From Cladorrhinum sp. PSN259 (Eukaryota > Ascomycota > Sordariomycetes > Sordariales > Podosporaceae): 64,000 nucleotides of DNA. The stretch is taken from assembly GCA_033725935.1 (NCBI GenBank), contig MU867098.1, positions 310,001 to 374,000 on the forward strand, given 5' to 3'. The position numbers were made by a program, and so were the translations under genes. The notes below the pieces were generated by a model. The model saw only the letters and a program-made list of their open reading frames with translations. It made no database searches and was not told the DNA's origin. Positions 1-12,596 of the stretch are shown in pieces. How positions within the stretch are numbered: position 1 is the first letter of the stretch; every line of letters begins with the position of its first letter.

Positions 1-414
1 TATGTGAATTTCAATCCTCGCCTTCTCCCCCTTATCACTCCATATCGATGCTGTATGCCGTGGATGGTATGTAAGCCTGGGTATAAACACGAAAAATGTT
101 CCAAAATCAAATGCAGCATTCCTCCATGCACCCGTTTATTCCCGTACCGCCTTGGGCCATCCCCAAAAAAATCTGAATAAGGGCGAGATCCGTAGAGCGC
201 TCGTACAAAGTAAAACCCGTCTTCTAAATGCAAGACAAAAAACAAAGCCAAAAAGCACCGTTGCTTCTCCTGAGTCGTCGCGGGACTAAACGCCAAATCG
301 TCGTCTACTCTACCCATAAATTACACTTCGTTGAATAACCCTGATCGGGACATGTACACAAGAAGTTGTTGTAGTGTTTCCACCTGTGACGGAGTCGAAA
401 AGGGGCTGTTGAGC
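1..414. other. intergenic, 3' side of the DUF2293 gene
   Basis: I see no coding sequence here. The stretch lies downstream of the stop codon of the minus-strand DUF2293 gene and probably holds its 3' UTR and the left-hand intergenic space. The open frames at 321-578 (-) and 331-513 (+) are shadows of, or adjacent to, the last exon of that gene. Confidence 0.6.
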
Positions 415-3400
415 TTAGTCATCAAGGATGATGATTTCATTCCCCCGGCCATCAAAGCGACGATGATAAATCGGCTGATTCTCGTAACCAGAATGAGCCC
501 CATGAGGAACTGAAGCTCTGTAAGCGGGATAATTTTCCATTTTGATCGGCTGCCCTTGGCGGTCTGTATATGAAACACTCTCGCGTCTTGAAATAGTCAG
601 CTTAAAAGAATTAGCACAAGCTGCGCCGATTCACTTACCCTGGTGTAGTATGAACAAACTCATACCCAACGACACGTTCAGTCCTCTGTGGCTGCGCTCG
701 ATGCCCCTCAGATCCCCTATGATCCGTGACCCCGTTTGCTGGCAAGAAAGCCGGTTGCTCATATCCAGCGACGTCCTGTTCAGTTCGCCGGTAACGCGAC
801 TGGACATCGTGGAGATCGTGGACATCGTGAACAGGGCCGCTGTTATACGACAATTGTGTCCTTTGATCAGCAGGCAATGGGATTGATCCATATTGCTTTG
901 GAAACTTGTTGGCAACTCGAAGAATCTGAACACCATTTGGCAAGCTGTCCATTACGTGACCGTTGCTTCTGTTATCATAACCTGATTCATAAACTTCTCC
1001 ATGGCTAGGATCAGCTTCCTGGATGCGCCTGGATGTTCTAATGGGAAGGTGTATCGGGTCTTGCAAATGCCCCTGAGGAGTCCTTTGCTGCCTGGATGAC
1101 TGCCTATTGACTGGGTCGGAGTCCTGGATATAAATCGGATGGGCCGCCGACCTAAGTACGTGCCCGTCGTCATCTACCCATATGGGCTGCAACTCCGTTC
1201 TAGGGGGTGCAGCAAGTTCGCGGCGTTCTTGGCCGCCATTATATCCTGATGGGCTATAAGTCGGTGAATAAGGCCCGGCATGGGAGTTTGGTGCCATGGA
1301 CATCCGGCGTTGATCAGATCGCGGAGGTAGCTGGATAAAACCTTCATTATTCCCGGAGGTGTGGTAGTCCTGGAATTCCCTAGCTTTGTCCAGGGGCACC
1401 ACTGCACGGTATGCTACTCGCCGGGTATCAGTGCCACTGACAACATCTGGCTCGGCGGGAGGACGCCAGACAGGGTACCCTGATGGAGAAGCCGTCTCAA
1501 TGGATTGCAGTGGTTGGTCCTCAGAGCGCGGCGCATGATGGGCAGGCCATTCACGTTCGATAACACGATGCAATTGAGACCCAACTATAGGTCCAGCGCC
1601 ATTGCCATGGGTGCTTGGGGGAGGATAATACGCGCTCACAGGAGGATTCCGGTGTTGATTGTCACTGAACGCGTGACGGTTCCTGGCTTCTGCGAGATCA
1701 GTAACCTGGTGAAGCGAAGTCCCAAAAGCTTGGTGCCGTGTATGGTGAGGTGCCTCCCGTGGGCTGCCACTCATCACCGCTTTTCCGTACTCCGGTTGCT
1801 CAGGGTGGCCGGGAAGCCATGGTTGCGGGCCATGGCTGGCAGGCCTACCCGTTGGCACCGGAGCCGTTGGAGCTCTGGTAGATCGGTTCTGTTCAAGTCG
1901 TTGTCGCTCCACAGCCTGTTCCCAAACGGCTTGATAACGGCTAAACCCTCTCTTCCCCCACTTGGCTTCCTTCTTCTCCCGATCACGGCGATCACTCTTT
2001 CTGACCCTGTGTTGCACAACCCTGGGCGACTCATCTCCACGATGATGGTTAGTATCCAGCGGATGGGAAGATTGAGCGACGGAGGGCAACATGGGTCTGC
2101 TGAGGGCACCTGTTCTGCCTGCTATGCCATCCCTAGTGATCCCACTCCCTCTAGGGGAACTAGGCAGCAGAGAGCCCTCCAGAGCACCCGCTCTGACTGT
2201 TCCGTTTCTCAACTCTTCTTCTAACCGCGGCCGGTCAAGAAGCTGTGGCCTGGTTGGAACATCCGCTCTGCGCACATCACCCAGGGCGTTCTCTTCTGAG
2301 CTGATACCGGAAGAATCCTCGTCCTCCGTATATTCATCCGAATCGTCATCCGACTCATCTTCGTCATCGTCTGACTCGGAATCTGAGTTCTCCGAGTCTG
2401 AGATGACAATAACCTCGCAGAGAATCTCATCAAGCTGATCCCGTCCTGTCTCTTCATCTCCTCGCCACTTGACGAGAAAATCAAGGCAAAGGGTCTCAAC
2501 AGCTTTTCTGGCGTTGACATAAGTTGTCTCCTTCAGTAGCTGATCGTACCTGGTGTGAGTGTGTCTGATATGCGCAAGGACAGCCAGCTGTACGCGGCGT
2601 GAGAGTGAAATGTGCTTAGCAAGCCCTACAGGTGGGCTGTCCGGATTCGTTACTTTTGACTAAAAGGCATCGAGGTGAGTGCGCGGAAAAGACGCAACGT
2701 GATCGGCCTATTGCCGGTTGAGCAAAGTCAGGATATGCAACGACTTACCTTGTTAAATGCATGTTCGATAATCATCTGACGATCAGTATGTGGTATGCGA
2801 GGAAATAGATCCCTGATTGCCGCATCTGCCTGAGCGTTAATGTCCTCTTGCCTCTCTGGAATCGGCTCAGGCAGGCCTAGGAGCGCAGCATCGCCAATAA
2901 GCTTGTTATCTCCTATGGACTTGCGAGCTTCCTCCACAATCGTTTGCCGAATGTGGTGTCCCACTCGGTTTAGGTGAAGACTCAGTCGCTGAGAGAAAAC
3001 GCCAGCGGATGACTAGACCGTATCAGAGCCATATCAACAAACTATCTTGTGCTGGTTACATACCGAAACGATGAAGATCATAGCTCCACGTTCTCGCGAA
3101 ATCTCCTTGCAGAGGGCGGTAAGGGCCGGGTTTCCAATGGGGACAAACTCATACCCAGGTGGTGGTTCTCGTGATTCCACAATCTAGACATCAGTCAGTA
3201 TTCGGGACATGTACACCTCACCAGCGAAACTCATATTTCTCCTGTTACCTGGATTTCGAGTTTCTTTTTCTTGTCCTTATTCTCAACAAACTCGAACCAG
3301 GACTTGTGTTTTGAGCTAACGCGAGGCCTGTCGGGTCTGGCAACCAACCCCATAGGTAATGGGGCTTTCCAGTCTTTGCCATTGCTCTTTCGGCCTTTCT

Positions 3401-3464
3401 TGTGTCTCTCTTTCGCAGAGGCTACGCCGAGGCGAGCCCTTTTCTTGCTTTCCTTTCTTCCCAT
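415..3464 (-). CDS. DUF2293 domain protein with long disordered C-terminal tail
   Basis: Five exons on the minus strand: 3464-3249, 3183-3064, 2988-2749, 2659-639 and 586-415, giving 922 residues with all phases consistent. The start is the ATG at 3464 (MGRKESKKRARLG). Residues about 50-240 (a basic KHKSWFEFVENKDKKKK stretch, then PPPGYEFVPIGNPALTALCKE, VGHHIRQTIVEEAR and ARKAVETLCLDFLVKWR) match what I know of the fungal DUF2293 family, whose biochemical role is unknown. An acidic Asp/Glu/Ser stretch follows at about residues 280-308. Roughly 600 residues of low-complexity Pro/Gln/Arg/Ser sequence then run to the end. The lysine-rich N-terminus suggests nuclear or RNA-associated location, which is inference. 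The gene is divergent from the helicase gene. The last intron (638-587, 52 nt) was chosen because acceptor 587 restores the frame to a stop at 415. Confidence 0.85.
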
Positions 3465-4464
3465 CTTTGACTGACTATCAATCAACAAATGACCATGGCG
3501 GGACGAGCCGAGGCAAGGGGTGAAGGACAGCTGCTGGAGGGCGGATAGATCAGTGACAGCGTCGACACCTGCCGGCTGATTGGTCGAACACGGCTCAACC
3601 AGAGAGATGGCAATCAGGTCTTTCTTTACGCTGGGGGATCAGGCTCAGAGAAAGGATCAAGTGGCAAGAATGCGCGCAGAGTGTAGAAATAGACAAAAGA
3701 AAGAAATGAACAACTAAGGAAAGCCGGGAGATTCCTGCGACCGCTAGGAAATGTTCCCAACAGAGTGTGAGAGGAAGCAATCAGACTTCGTCAAGTTCAG
3801 GCGGCAGCCTGAAGTTGGTTGCGGCAGGTTGCGACTCGAATGCGCCCAGGCGGGTGCAGAACTCGAGGTTTGAGCGAGGGGTCGCTTCCAAATTGAAAGC
3901 AGATGCAATGTGGAATCTGGGATTATAATCTCACTGGTCGCCAAGCGCAACTTGAACGCAAAAGCGTTCAACAACCTGGCAGCTTGGACTGGGAGATCAA
4001 CTGGAAAATCGATGATGCTGGGTTGAGAAGGGGAAGGAATGATACCGAGAAGGTGATGCCCAAGGTCAGCCTGGGTTCGGGCTGTGCGGTGGGGAAGTCG
4101 CGCCAGGAGTGACGAATCAGGATTGATATTTGTAAGAAAAGCCCGCGAGCCTGCGCCACAGCAAGCTCCCGCTGAGAAAGCCAGCCACAACCTGCACTGG
4201 ACCTTCTTAATTTTTTGAGAACCCGACTGATTACCTAGTGGTGGTCTTTCCGAGTTGAAATTCGTTGATGAAAGGCTTCAGATTGCTCATCTGCACAAAC
4301 TTAAAGCGCGTCTAGGAATTCAAATGAATGCGATCTTTGTGTATGTGGCAGTGACATGCTCAGACGAGATAAAGGATTGGCTCCCCATACAAGCAACCAA
4401 CAATCTCAATCACAATTCAAAGGATTTCAACCAGATCTCATAAAGCAACCGACATTGTAGTGAG
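3465..4464. promoter_or_regulatory. divergent promoter region, DUF2293 / DHX35-like helicase
   Basis: One kilobase separates two divergently oriented start codons, so it should contain both promoters and 5' leaders. A CCAAT-type pentamer (ATTGG within CTGATTGGTCG near 3577-3587) is visible. The 148-codon minus-strand open frame at 3744-4190 has no recognisable domain and I do not regard it as a gene. Confidence 0.5.
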
Positions 4465-6522
4465 ATGTCCGAATTTGATCTCGGCGCCGCTTTTATCCCT
4501 GCTTTGCACAAACCAGCTGCTCTCCTTCCAATTACCAAACATCGCGAGGCTCTCCTCTACCTTATCGAGACGACCCCTGTGACCATCGTTGTCGGCCAAA
4601 CGGGTTCCGGCAAAAGTACCCAGATACCCCAATTTCTGGAGCAAGCCGGATGGTGTGCTGATGGCAAGATTGTTGGCGTGACGCAGGTATGTTGTCTCTC
4701 GATCAGCTCCTTTGGACATTTAGTTGACACCATTTTTTAGCCCCGGCGTGTCGCCGCAACGACGGTAGCCATACGGGTTGCCGAGGAGTTTGGATGCGAG
4801 GTGGGTAAGGAAGTTGGCTTTTCTATCCGGTTCGAAGATGCGACCTCGGCGGCCACCCGCATCAAGTTTCTCACGGATGGCCTTCTCATTCGGGAGGCTC
4901 TGGTAGACCCTCTGCTTTCTCGGTATTCGGTCATAATGGTCGATGAAGCACACGAACGGTCTATCAGCTCTGACATTCTCCTCGGTTTGCTAAAGAAAAT
5001 TCGCAAGAAGAGGCCAGATCTGAGAATCATCATTAGCAGTGCCACGCTTCAAGCCGAAGACTTTTGCGAGTTTTTTTCGGAAACAAACGACGAGACACCA
5101 TCAAAAGACGAGGATGCTCCAAATATTGCCTCCATTATCAGTCTGGAAGGAAGGACATATCCGATAGACATTCTTTATCTCGAAAACCCAGCCGAAGACT
5201 ACTTGGAAAAGGCAATCTCCACGGTTTTCGACATTCATACACATGAAGCAAACGGCGACATCCTTGTGTTTTTGACAGGGAGAGACGAGATTGAACAGGC
5301 CGTTCAAGCTGTTGCTGAACGGATGGCTCAGCTTCCTCCAGGCTCTCAGTCCATCCTGCCTCTTCCAATGTATGCTGGTTTGCCTACAGACCAGCAAATG
5401 TATGTGTTCGACGAGGCACCAGAAAACTTCAGAAAGGTGATATTTTCCACAAATATATCTGAGGCATCCGTCACGATAGATGGAATTGTCTATGTCGTTG
5501 ACTCAGGTTTTGTCAAGTTGCGAGCCTACAACCCCCAAACCGGCATTGAGAGCCTAACAGCCACACCCGTATCTAAGGCCTCAGCTGCACAACGGGCAGG
5601 TCGTGCAGGCCGTACCAAGCCTGGTAAATGTTTCCGACTGTACACGGAAGAGGCTTATCAGACTCTGCCTGACGCCAACATACCAGAGATTCAACGCTCC
5701 AATCTCGCTCCCTTTATCCTCCAACTCAAAGCCCTGGGAATTGACAACGTCTTACGGTTCAACTTTCTCACCCCGCCCCCGGCAGAATTGATGAGTAGGG
5801 CTCTCGAGCTACTTTATTCGCTTGGAGCTCTGGATGACTACGCTAAGCTGACGAAACCGCTCGGCATGAGAATGGCGGAGCTGGCCGTTGAGCCCATGAT
5901 GGCCAAAACACTTCTTTCAGCTCCGTCTTTCGGATGCCTAAGTGAAATCTTGACAATAGCAGCCATGACCAGCCTTGGTGGAAGCATATGGATCCAACAT
6001 GAAGGGGAGAAGAAACAAACAGAGAGCGCAAAGCGAAAGTTTTCTGCAGAAGAAGGAGATCACCTAACTTTGTTGAACATCTACCAAGCGTTTGTGACAA
6101 AGGGTCGGAAAGAGTCCCGTTTCTGTTACGAGAATCTGTTGAATTTCAAGTCTATGTCCCGGGCAGTCAGTATCCGAGCACAGCTGAAACGGTATCTTGA
6201 GCGATTTGGGCTGGTTGTTGACGAGTCTCTCTCGGCACAATCGACGTCGAATGACAACAAGGGAGAGCAGATTCGCCGCTGTTTAACAGCAGGGTATTTC
6301 GCTCATGCGGCGAGGATGCAGGCTGATGGGACTTTCAGGAATGTCTCTGGAACAACAGTACTTCACGCTCATCCAAGCTCCATCATGTTCAACCGAAAGG
6401 CAGACTGGGTCATATTCCATGAGGTTATGGAGACGGGTGACAAGACTTTCATTCGTGATATCACCAAAATTGAAAAGAATTGGCTGTTGGAATATGCCCC
6501 TGAGTTTTACAAGACAAGTTGA
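4465..6522 (+). CDS. DEAH-box RNA helicase, DHX35-like
   Basis: Two exons, 4465-4686 and 4741-6522, separated by a 54-nt intron with GTATGT donor; 667 residues. The helicase core is complete: motif I GQTGSGKS at about residues 44-51, Ia PRRVAA just after the intron, DEAH at about 142-145, SAT at about 174-176, and motif VI QRAGRAGR at about 357-364. HA2 and OB-fold regions follow, ending in LLEYAPEFYK. The order, length and phrases such as NLAPFILQLKALGIDNVLRF match the DHX35 subfamily, a spliceosome-associated DEAH helicase absent from budding yeast. NTP-driven RNA or RNP remodelling in the nucleus is the expected role by family. The protein starts directly before the helicase core, so it lacks the longer N-terminal extension of animal DHX35. 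Confidence 0.93.
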
Positions 6523-8527
6523 TGTGCCGAGCACAGGCTTCCGAGAATCGGACCGAGCGTGAGACATTAGAAGGAGGACGGAAAGGTTCTCTAGCCAACG
6601 CGCTCCTTTGCCGCTTTCCTAGGTTTTGCGTAGGGAGACAACAGAACAGCACAGATATCAAGGGGCAACGTGTGGAAGTCTAGGAGACTAGCACAAACAC
6701 TTTGTGACCCCCAAAAAATCCGGAATCCGGAATCCCTCTAGCAGGATAATATCCTTGTCGTGCGTGAAGCATCGTCACAGTGGCAGGGTTTAATTATTGT
6801 GAGGCTGAAAAAATAAAACAGAAAAAAATACCAAGACAAAGCCGTTGTGAGAGGTGCTTGGTGCTCAACGGTCTCGCTGCCAGCTCCCGTTGAATTGCAT
6901 CATTTGGCGGCCCATGCATGTGCAATGCGGCCTGCGGCCTGCAGATTGCGCATAAAATTTCAATTGACTTTGCTGTTTTTCTTTGTTTTCTTGTTTTTCC
7001 CCGACAGCCTGGGGCAATGACTCGGCATGCATTTTGTTGTTTCAGCGTTCCCAATCCCCCCAGTCCAGTTCGCACCAGATCCTCCGGGACGGGAAGGAAG
7101 AGAATGAACAGAAAGGAAGAATAATCTGCAGATCCACGGAAGCTCCCTCCCGCGCAGGTATTCCATGTGTAAGTCCAAATCCCCATTTTTCTGTCTTCTC
7201 CATCCACGAGTCCTTCACCGCCGCTGCTGGCTGTCGGCCCGGCATCACCATCACCGTGCCGCTAAAGAAGTTTTCTAGCGGAGACACGCAGCCCACCCGG
7301 ATAAGGCCGGCGTGTTTGTCACCCCTGATGAAATCGTGAAGTGAGGAGTCGAAGAGGAGAATATCGCTGACGCTGGCGAGGCGGCTCCTCATCTCGGGAA
7401 GGTACCGTTCCACGCATTTCTGGTGTCCCTGGTACCTGCGGTTCTGATGAGTTCCAGGCGGTCAAGCTGCCTTCCTCAGTGGTGCGTCTGGCGAGATTAG
7501 CGCCATCTGGCATCAGGCACGCGAGCTTGTTCCTGCATTAGCCTGTTCGTCTGTGTTTCAATTAAGCTTTTAATTGGCTGAACTGGCTGCACGGTCCAAC
7601 GGTGCCAGCTGCAACCAGCGAACGGCCTACGAGAGAAGTGGGTCATCAGGATGATGGCTCCCCAATCATCCCGGTCGGAATTTGCAACGGTGGGGTCTGG
7701 CGCCACTGCCCCTTTTGATGAAGACGAAATTAGCAATTTCTATTCGTCGGCTGGTTGTTGCTGTCCTGCAGCGCAAGAGGAGCCCGGCCCCGGGCGTGCA
7801 ATCCCTTCCTCGTCGCGGAGATTTGGGGGGCCAGACGAACACGCAGGTCTAGGGCATGTTCGTGGAGTGTTCCTGCCGTCGCTTCAGGGCCTGGCCTTGG
7901 CGGAGGTTCCCCTGGCGCCTTCCCCTTCCCCTTCCACGATGCCCCCGAATCGCAAATTCTCATCCTAATCACCTCACAACACCGGCCACCATCCGCCCTT
8001 GGGACTCTCGTTTCCCTTTCCGCTCTTTTTGCATCACCCGGACCTCACCTCCATACCACGGCCACCAGACGCCAGACGGGTTCACTGTCTCCAACCTCAC
8101 ATGTTATCTTGACGTGTGATACACTCATTCCTTTAATAACAAACCCGTCTTGCCTCTAGCAGGCGCGCCATTCTTTTTATTCTTCCTTGACCACCACGAC
8201 GACAAACTAGTCCGCTCGAGGTCACCACATTCTTTTTTTTTCCACTTGGCATCGCAGTCGATCGACTTGTCGCGACTTATCTGGATAACTGGACCTCTTA
8301 ATCTCTCTTGTCTAGACGAGGATATCTTCACGACCATTTCTTGTCATCTCGTGCCAATATACGACTGTTATGACGACGCTACCCTTCGACATATAGAATT
8401 GACGTCTTTGAACACTTAATCAGCCGGCTACCCATTCTCGCTACATCCGCCATCCTAAACTTGCATCGCAACATCCTGGGCCGAATCAAAAGTAAAAAGA
8501 GGAAACAGGGAAAAGGGGTATCGGAAG
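6523..8527. other. 2-kb intergenic region upstream of the SKG6-like gene
   Basis: No convincing gene. Several open frames of 70-135 codons exist on both strands (for example 6794-7207 minus, 7755-8159 plus), but they overlap one another and show no domains. The stretch from about 7,950 to 8,480 is pyrimidine-rich on the plus strand, as is typical of a fungal core promoter and 5' leader, and probably serves the SKG6-like gene that starts at 8528. Confidence 0.5.
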
Positions 8528-10974
8528 ATGGAGGGAGGATATCATGGACAGGTGATCTACGCCTTGGGGCCTAGAGTCCCAGATCTGAGCAAGAGGGGCG
8601 AGCCGCAGCTGGAAACATCGACATTTGGTTTCAAGGTTCCCAGTAGAATTCTGTCTGCTCGTGCCGAGGCGACCACCACGGAATGCCTGGATGCGAGACT
8701 TTGCGAGAAGCCCATTGGCTCATCATCGATGACCCTTCCAATTGCTCTCGGCGTGTGGTAAGTCAATCACCAAATCATCTTCACGCTGCCTGTCTTAGCT
8801 TACATGGTGTATAGCATCCCGCTTTTTGGTGCAATTGGTCTGTTGGTCTATCTTCATAGGAGAGGTGTGAAGAAGCAGAGGATTGAGGATGCACATGATC
8901 CGCATAAGTCTCTTGACTTTGGTCTCGGTGCCAATCCTGGAGCAAGTGGAGGTCGCAAGGAGAAGTCTGGACCCGGAGGCTTTCAACGACAACGTGGAAA
9001 TCAAATGTCCATGGACCTGAACCTGTCGAGCCCATACCTCCTCCCCCCAGAGGTTCACAACTCGCGCGAGTCGCTCAATTCGTTGGCTCGTTCAATCAAG
9101 CAGTCCGAAGATCCCTACGGTCCTGTCAACCAGTACACTCAGTCCGATGCCGGCTCAATCAGGTCATTCCCTAAGGGTGCCGGTGATGGCGTCTCTGTTT
9201 ATGCACGCTCCGCCAACAGGCAGGATGGCCCTCCCATGTCACCCGGTCCTTACTCGCCTTCTCGCCAGACTTCGTTCCCCAGGTCACCCTTGTCCCCTGA
9301 GCAGTCCCATATGCGGCCACCACAATCACCTCTTCCCCAGATCCCCAAAGCCGCCCAGCGTCCCCCTCAAATTTCTACCGGTCCTCACCATCTGTCTATG
9401 CAAGGTTCGCTTGGATGGGACGACGAAAGCATCGCAGCAGGTATCCAGGAACCCGCGCCAGTTGCTCAGAAGGATGCACGAATGCCACCCGCTCAAGTTA
9501 AGACTGTTAACCCTGATCTTGAGCTCACCCCGCCTGTGAATCCGTTTGAAAAGCCTCATGCTCAGGAAATTGGAACTCCCACTGAATCAAGTAGTATTGG
9601 CCTTGGAATCTCTGGACCTAACGAGCCCAAGAAGGCACCTGGCTCTCCCCAAAGCGCCAGTTCGTCCGTTCACAGCAGCAGACGGTCGAGCATTGTGGAG
9701 GTCAAGGACAAGCAGACTTCAGGACCAGCACCACCAACGATTGCGATCCCCAAGGATTACTACGATTTCAACTTTGGTGATGTACCTCAGACAGCCCGCC
9801 CTGCTTCACCGGATACCCGCCAGCCCCGTCTGGATGTTGAAGACGAATCCAGGGGCCGCAATATGCAGAGAACGTCTCATTTGTTTGACCAAAAGGAGGC
9901 TGCCTCAAACGGTCTTGGTGTTCCGAACCAGGATAACCGTCGTCTTTCTGTGGGCTTCCGCCCTCTGCCACCTAGCGAGATCACTGAGACGGAGGATCCG
10001 GAACACAGAGCCAACCGTATCCGTTCTTTCTACAAAGAATACTTTGAGGATCTCACCAATCCCGAGGAGAGGCCCCCCATGCCACAGATGCCGGCCCAGC
10101 ACCAGCAACAGAATAGACGCCCGCAACAGCAGCAGAGTTATGACGCAGGATACGGCCCAGACGCCGCCTACTATGATCCTACCAGCAATTCGTTTGTCAT
10201 GCCTTATGCTCAACCTGTGTCTCGCAGGGCCATGACCCCGCCGCCATCTGGACAGAGATTCCCTGGTCCAAGAGGTCCTCCCGGCCCCAGGATGCCGGGG
10301 CCCCCAGGTATTCGTGGCCCTCCCCGCCCAGGCTCATCTGTGTCCAACCAAATTGGTGGACCTTCCCGTCCGGGATCAAGTGCATCAGGCGCCTACGGAC
10401 GTCCTCGTGCCGGTTCGGCCATGTCCGGCCGTCCCAGGGCCAATCTTCCTCCTCCGATGGATCTCCATACCCTCCCAACGCCGTCGAAGCTTTCAGATGA
10501 CTCCTTTTCGATTCTGAACGCCGCAGACTTCGCGCCACCAGAAAACTTCGCAGCGCGTGCGCGTGGCAGATCTCAAAGTCCAGCAGGCGAGCGTCGTCCT
10601 TACCAGATGAAGGTCCCTGCTCATTCGCCATTGGTCAACGCTTATGAAGAGCTCCCTGCTCTTCCCAGCCCGTAAGTTTTGATTTTCCTGTCACTTATCG
10701 CAGCGCATACTAACTTGTGTTGCCCAGTCATTTGCTTCGAAAATCCACCACGTTCACTGCCCTCGACTTTGCACCGCCCCGCAAGTTCGCCAACGATGAT
10801 TCCCGCAGTGACGCCGGTTCGATCCGCAGCAACAAGAGCGGCCTCTCTCAAGTTCATGCCGCTGCTATCCGCAGTGGTGCTGGACGTGTCAGCAGGCTCC
10901 CTGGCGACCAAGTGTTTACGCAGGCCGCTTTGACCGATTCGTTGAAGCCCTCGTGGGGTCTGCGTGATACGTAA
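8528..10974 (+). CDS. SKG6-like single-pass membrane protein with long disordered tail
   Basis: Three exons: 8528-8757, 8815-10671 and 10728-10974, giving 777 residues. A short extracellular-type N-terminal part with four cysteines or fewer is followed at about residues 70-95 by one hydrophobic segment (LPIALGVCIPLFGAIGLLVYL). A basic stop-transfer sequence HRRGVKKQR comes next, then DPHKSLDFGLG, a conserved juxtamembrane motif of fungal SKG6/TOS2-type proteins. The remaining 650 residues are Pro/Ser/Gly/Gln-rich and likely disordered and cytoplasmic, with two SDAGSIRS repeats (around 9145 and 10808) and an LNAADFAPPxxF / LDFAPPRKF pair. In yeast, SKG6 and TOS2 anchor polarity factors at the cortex; a comparable polarity role here is inference. 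The last exon is supported by a TACTAAC-like branch site at about 10,707. Confidence 0.8.
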
Positions 10975-11796
10975 TCGCTATAATATCTCTTGCAGTTTCG
11001 CTTTGGCTGGCACCAGGTCTTTCTCGCACCACATCCTTCGCCATTTCAGGCACGGGCATATTCATAAGTTACTTTCGGTGTCACGCGTACTTGTCGGGTT
11101 TCAACTTGTTCTTTTTTTCAAAAGCTGCATCAGCATGTGGTCAGGGCGTTATTTATTTGAATTCCCGGAAAGTGTTCTTTCTTCTCTTTCTCTCTTGTTC
11201 TGTTTTTTGTGGCGACAACATTTATATATATACAGAACAGACAGGCAAGGTTTCAAAAACTCACCACCCTTCTGGTCAAACAGCATCTTTTTGTAGGAGT
11301 CTTGTTCAAGAACACCTTTTATATCCTACAATATTGTATATACAAGCAAAGCAAATAGCAGGCATGAAATGCTTTTCCGATACACGTTTTGTTTTTTATT
11401 GGCTTGGATGGTTTTTTTTTTTTTTAGTCAAAGTTTTTTGTTTTGTCTGGTTGGTCACGTTAAATGTATATAGACTGGGATTTTAAACTGAAGGAAGATA
11501 TATACATCTCTGGATGTTGGAAGGGACTCCAGGTGGATCGGCGAAGAAATAAGTAAATAAATCAATATCAATGATCAAGATGGATCTGATTGTGAAAGGA
11601 AAGTGTGAAAATGAGGCACAGTTCTCGTCCTTTGCCGGGGAAAAGAAAGAGGAAGGAGAAATAGAAAGTGGACTATAGCGATTTATGTTGGTATTGGGTG
11701 GTATCTAATATTGCGTGTTTACTTTAAATTCTTTGTTGTGGTTTATCCCTTGTATTCGTTCCTGGATTGACATTCAATTCAGGACACACAAGTTTC
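10975..11796. other. convergent intergenic region, SKG6-like / MZT1
   Basis: The space lies between two converging stop codons. It is AT- and T-rich with short poly-T and TATATATA tracts, as expected for 3' UTRs and polyadenylation regions. No coding potential is seen beyond chance frames such as 11091-11486. Confidence 0.55.
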
Positions 11797-12205
11797 TCAT
11801 CTGTGCCTTCTCGCAGCAGCGGCAGCGCTTTCAGCTTGTTGGGGGTGTTGACCTTCTTTGCGAAGTTCTTTGACGACTGACTATTTTGTTTGGGGGGATT
11901 TGTTAAAATAAGTTTAAGTTGCGAAAGGAAGGACGGGAATGAAAAATAAATTAAATTAAATTAATACGTACGGCCAGTGCTTCCGGGTTTACTCCGTTCT
12001 CGATCATTGAGATGCAGATTGAGAGGGTACGGCGATCCAGTTGGCAGTTCTTTTTTTATTTACAATTGTTAGGAATAATGCATGGTAGTGATAGTGATGG
12101 TGAGGGTGGGTTGGGGATAAATCTTTTTACCAGAATGGTGGAGATTTCGTGAAGAATGTCGACTGCTTGTTGGGCTGCTTGTTGCTTTTCGGTGCGGTCT
12201 GCCAT
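11797..12205 (-). CDS. MZT1: MOZART1 homologue, gamma-tubulin complex recruiter
   Basis: Three small exons on the minus strand: 12205-12131, 12049-11972 and 11880-11797 (75, 78 and 84 nt, all phase 0), encoding 78 residues. No exon is long enough to stand out as an open frame. The core reads AVDILHEISTIL / NCQLDRRTLSICISMIENG / VNPEALASVVKELR, which matches Mzt1/MOZART1 closely (human: GVNPEALSSVIKELR). Mzt1 binds the N-termini of gamma-tubulin complex proteins and is needed to recruit and activate the complex at spindle pole bodies and other microtubule organising centres. The C-terminus ends in an alanine- and arginine-rich tail. It lies head-to-tail 391 bp downstream of SPC25, another spindle gene. 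Confidence 0.9.
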
Positions 12206-12596
12206 TTTTTTGGGGTACTTTAAGTGGTTGATGTTAGGGATGTATGTGATTGAAGTGTGGTGGTTGTGGTTGTGGTTGAGGTGGTGGTGGTGTAATTACG
12301 CGTTTTTGAGGATGTTAAGTGCAAGTTTATTACTCTGGCGGGGTTGTAGTAGTAGTAGAGACATGGCACCGCGTCAAGAACTTGGTCAAAACATGGAGCG
12401 AATAAAACACGGCAAACTAGACCGAAAAAAGTTGATACCGCGAATGGGTTATAGATTCAAAATACGGAATATTCGTGTCAAAGAAATTTGTGCCGCTCAT
12501 ATGAGAAGGAAAAAGAAAAAGAAAAAGCTCATCATAGCCCATGCCTTCATTATTCATCCACCTCATCAGAGTTACTTAACAAAACAAACAAACAGT
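12206..12596. other. intergenic, MZT1 upstream / SPC25 downstream
   Basis: This holds the MZT1 promoter and the 3' UTR of SPC25 on the minus strand. It contains T/G-rich plus-strand sequence (GTGGTTGTGGTTGTGG around 12,258-12,275). The plus-strand 219-codon frame at 12156-12815 overlaps both genes antisense and is a shadow. Confidence 0.5.

Noticed and set aside
3744..4190. 148-codon minus-strand frame between the DUF2293 and helicase genes
   Set aside because: No domain and no splice context; lies in a divergent promoter.
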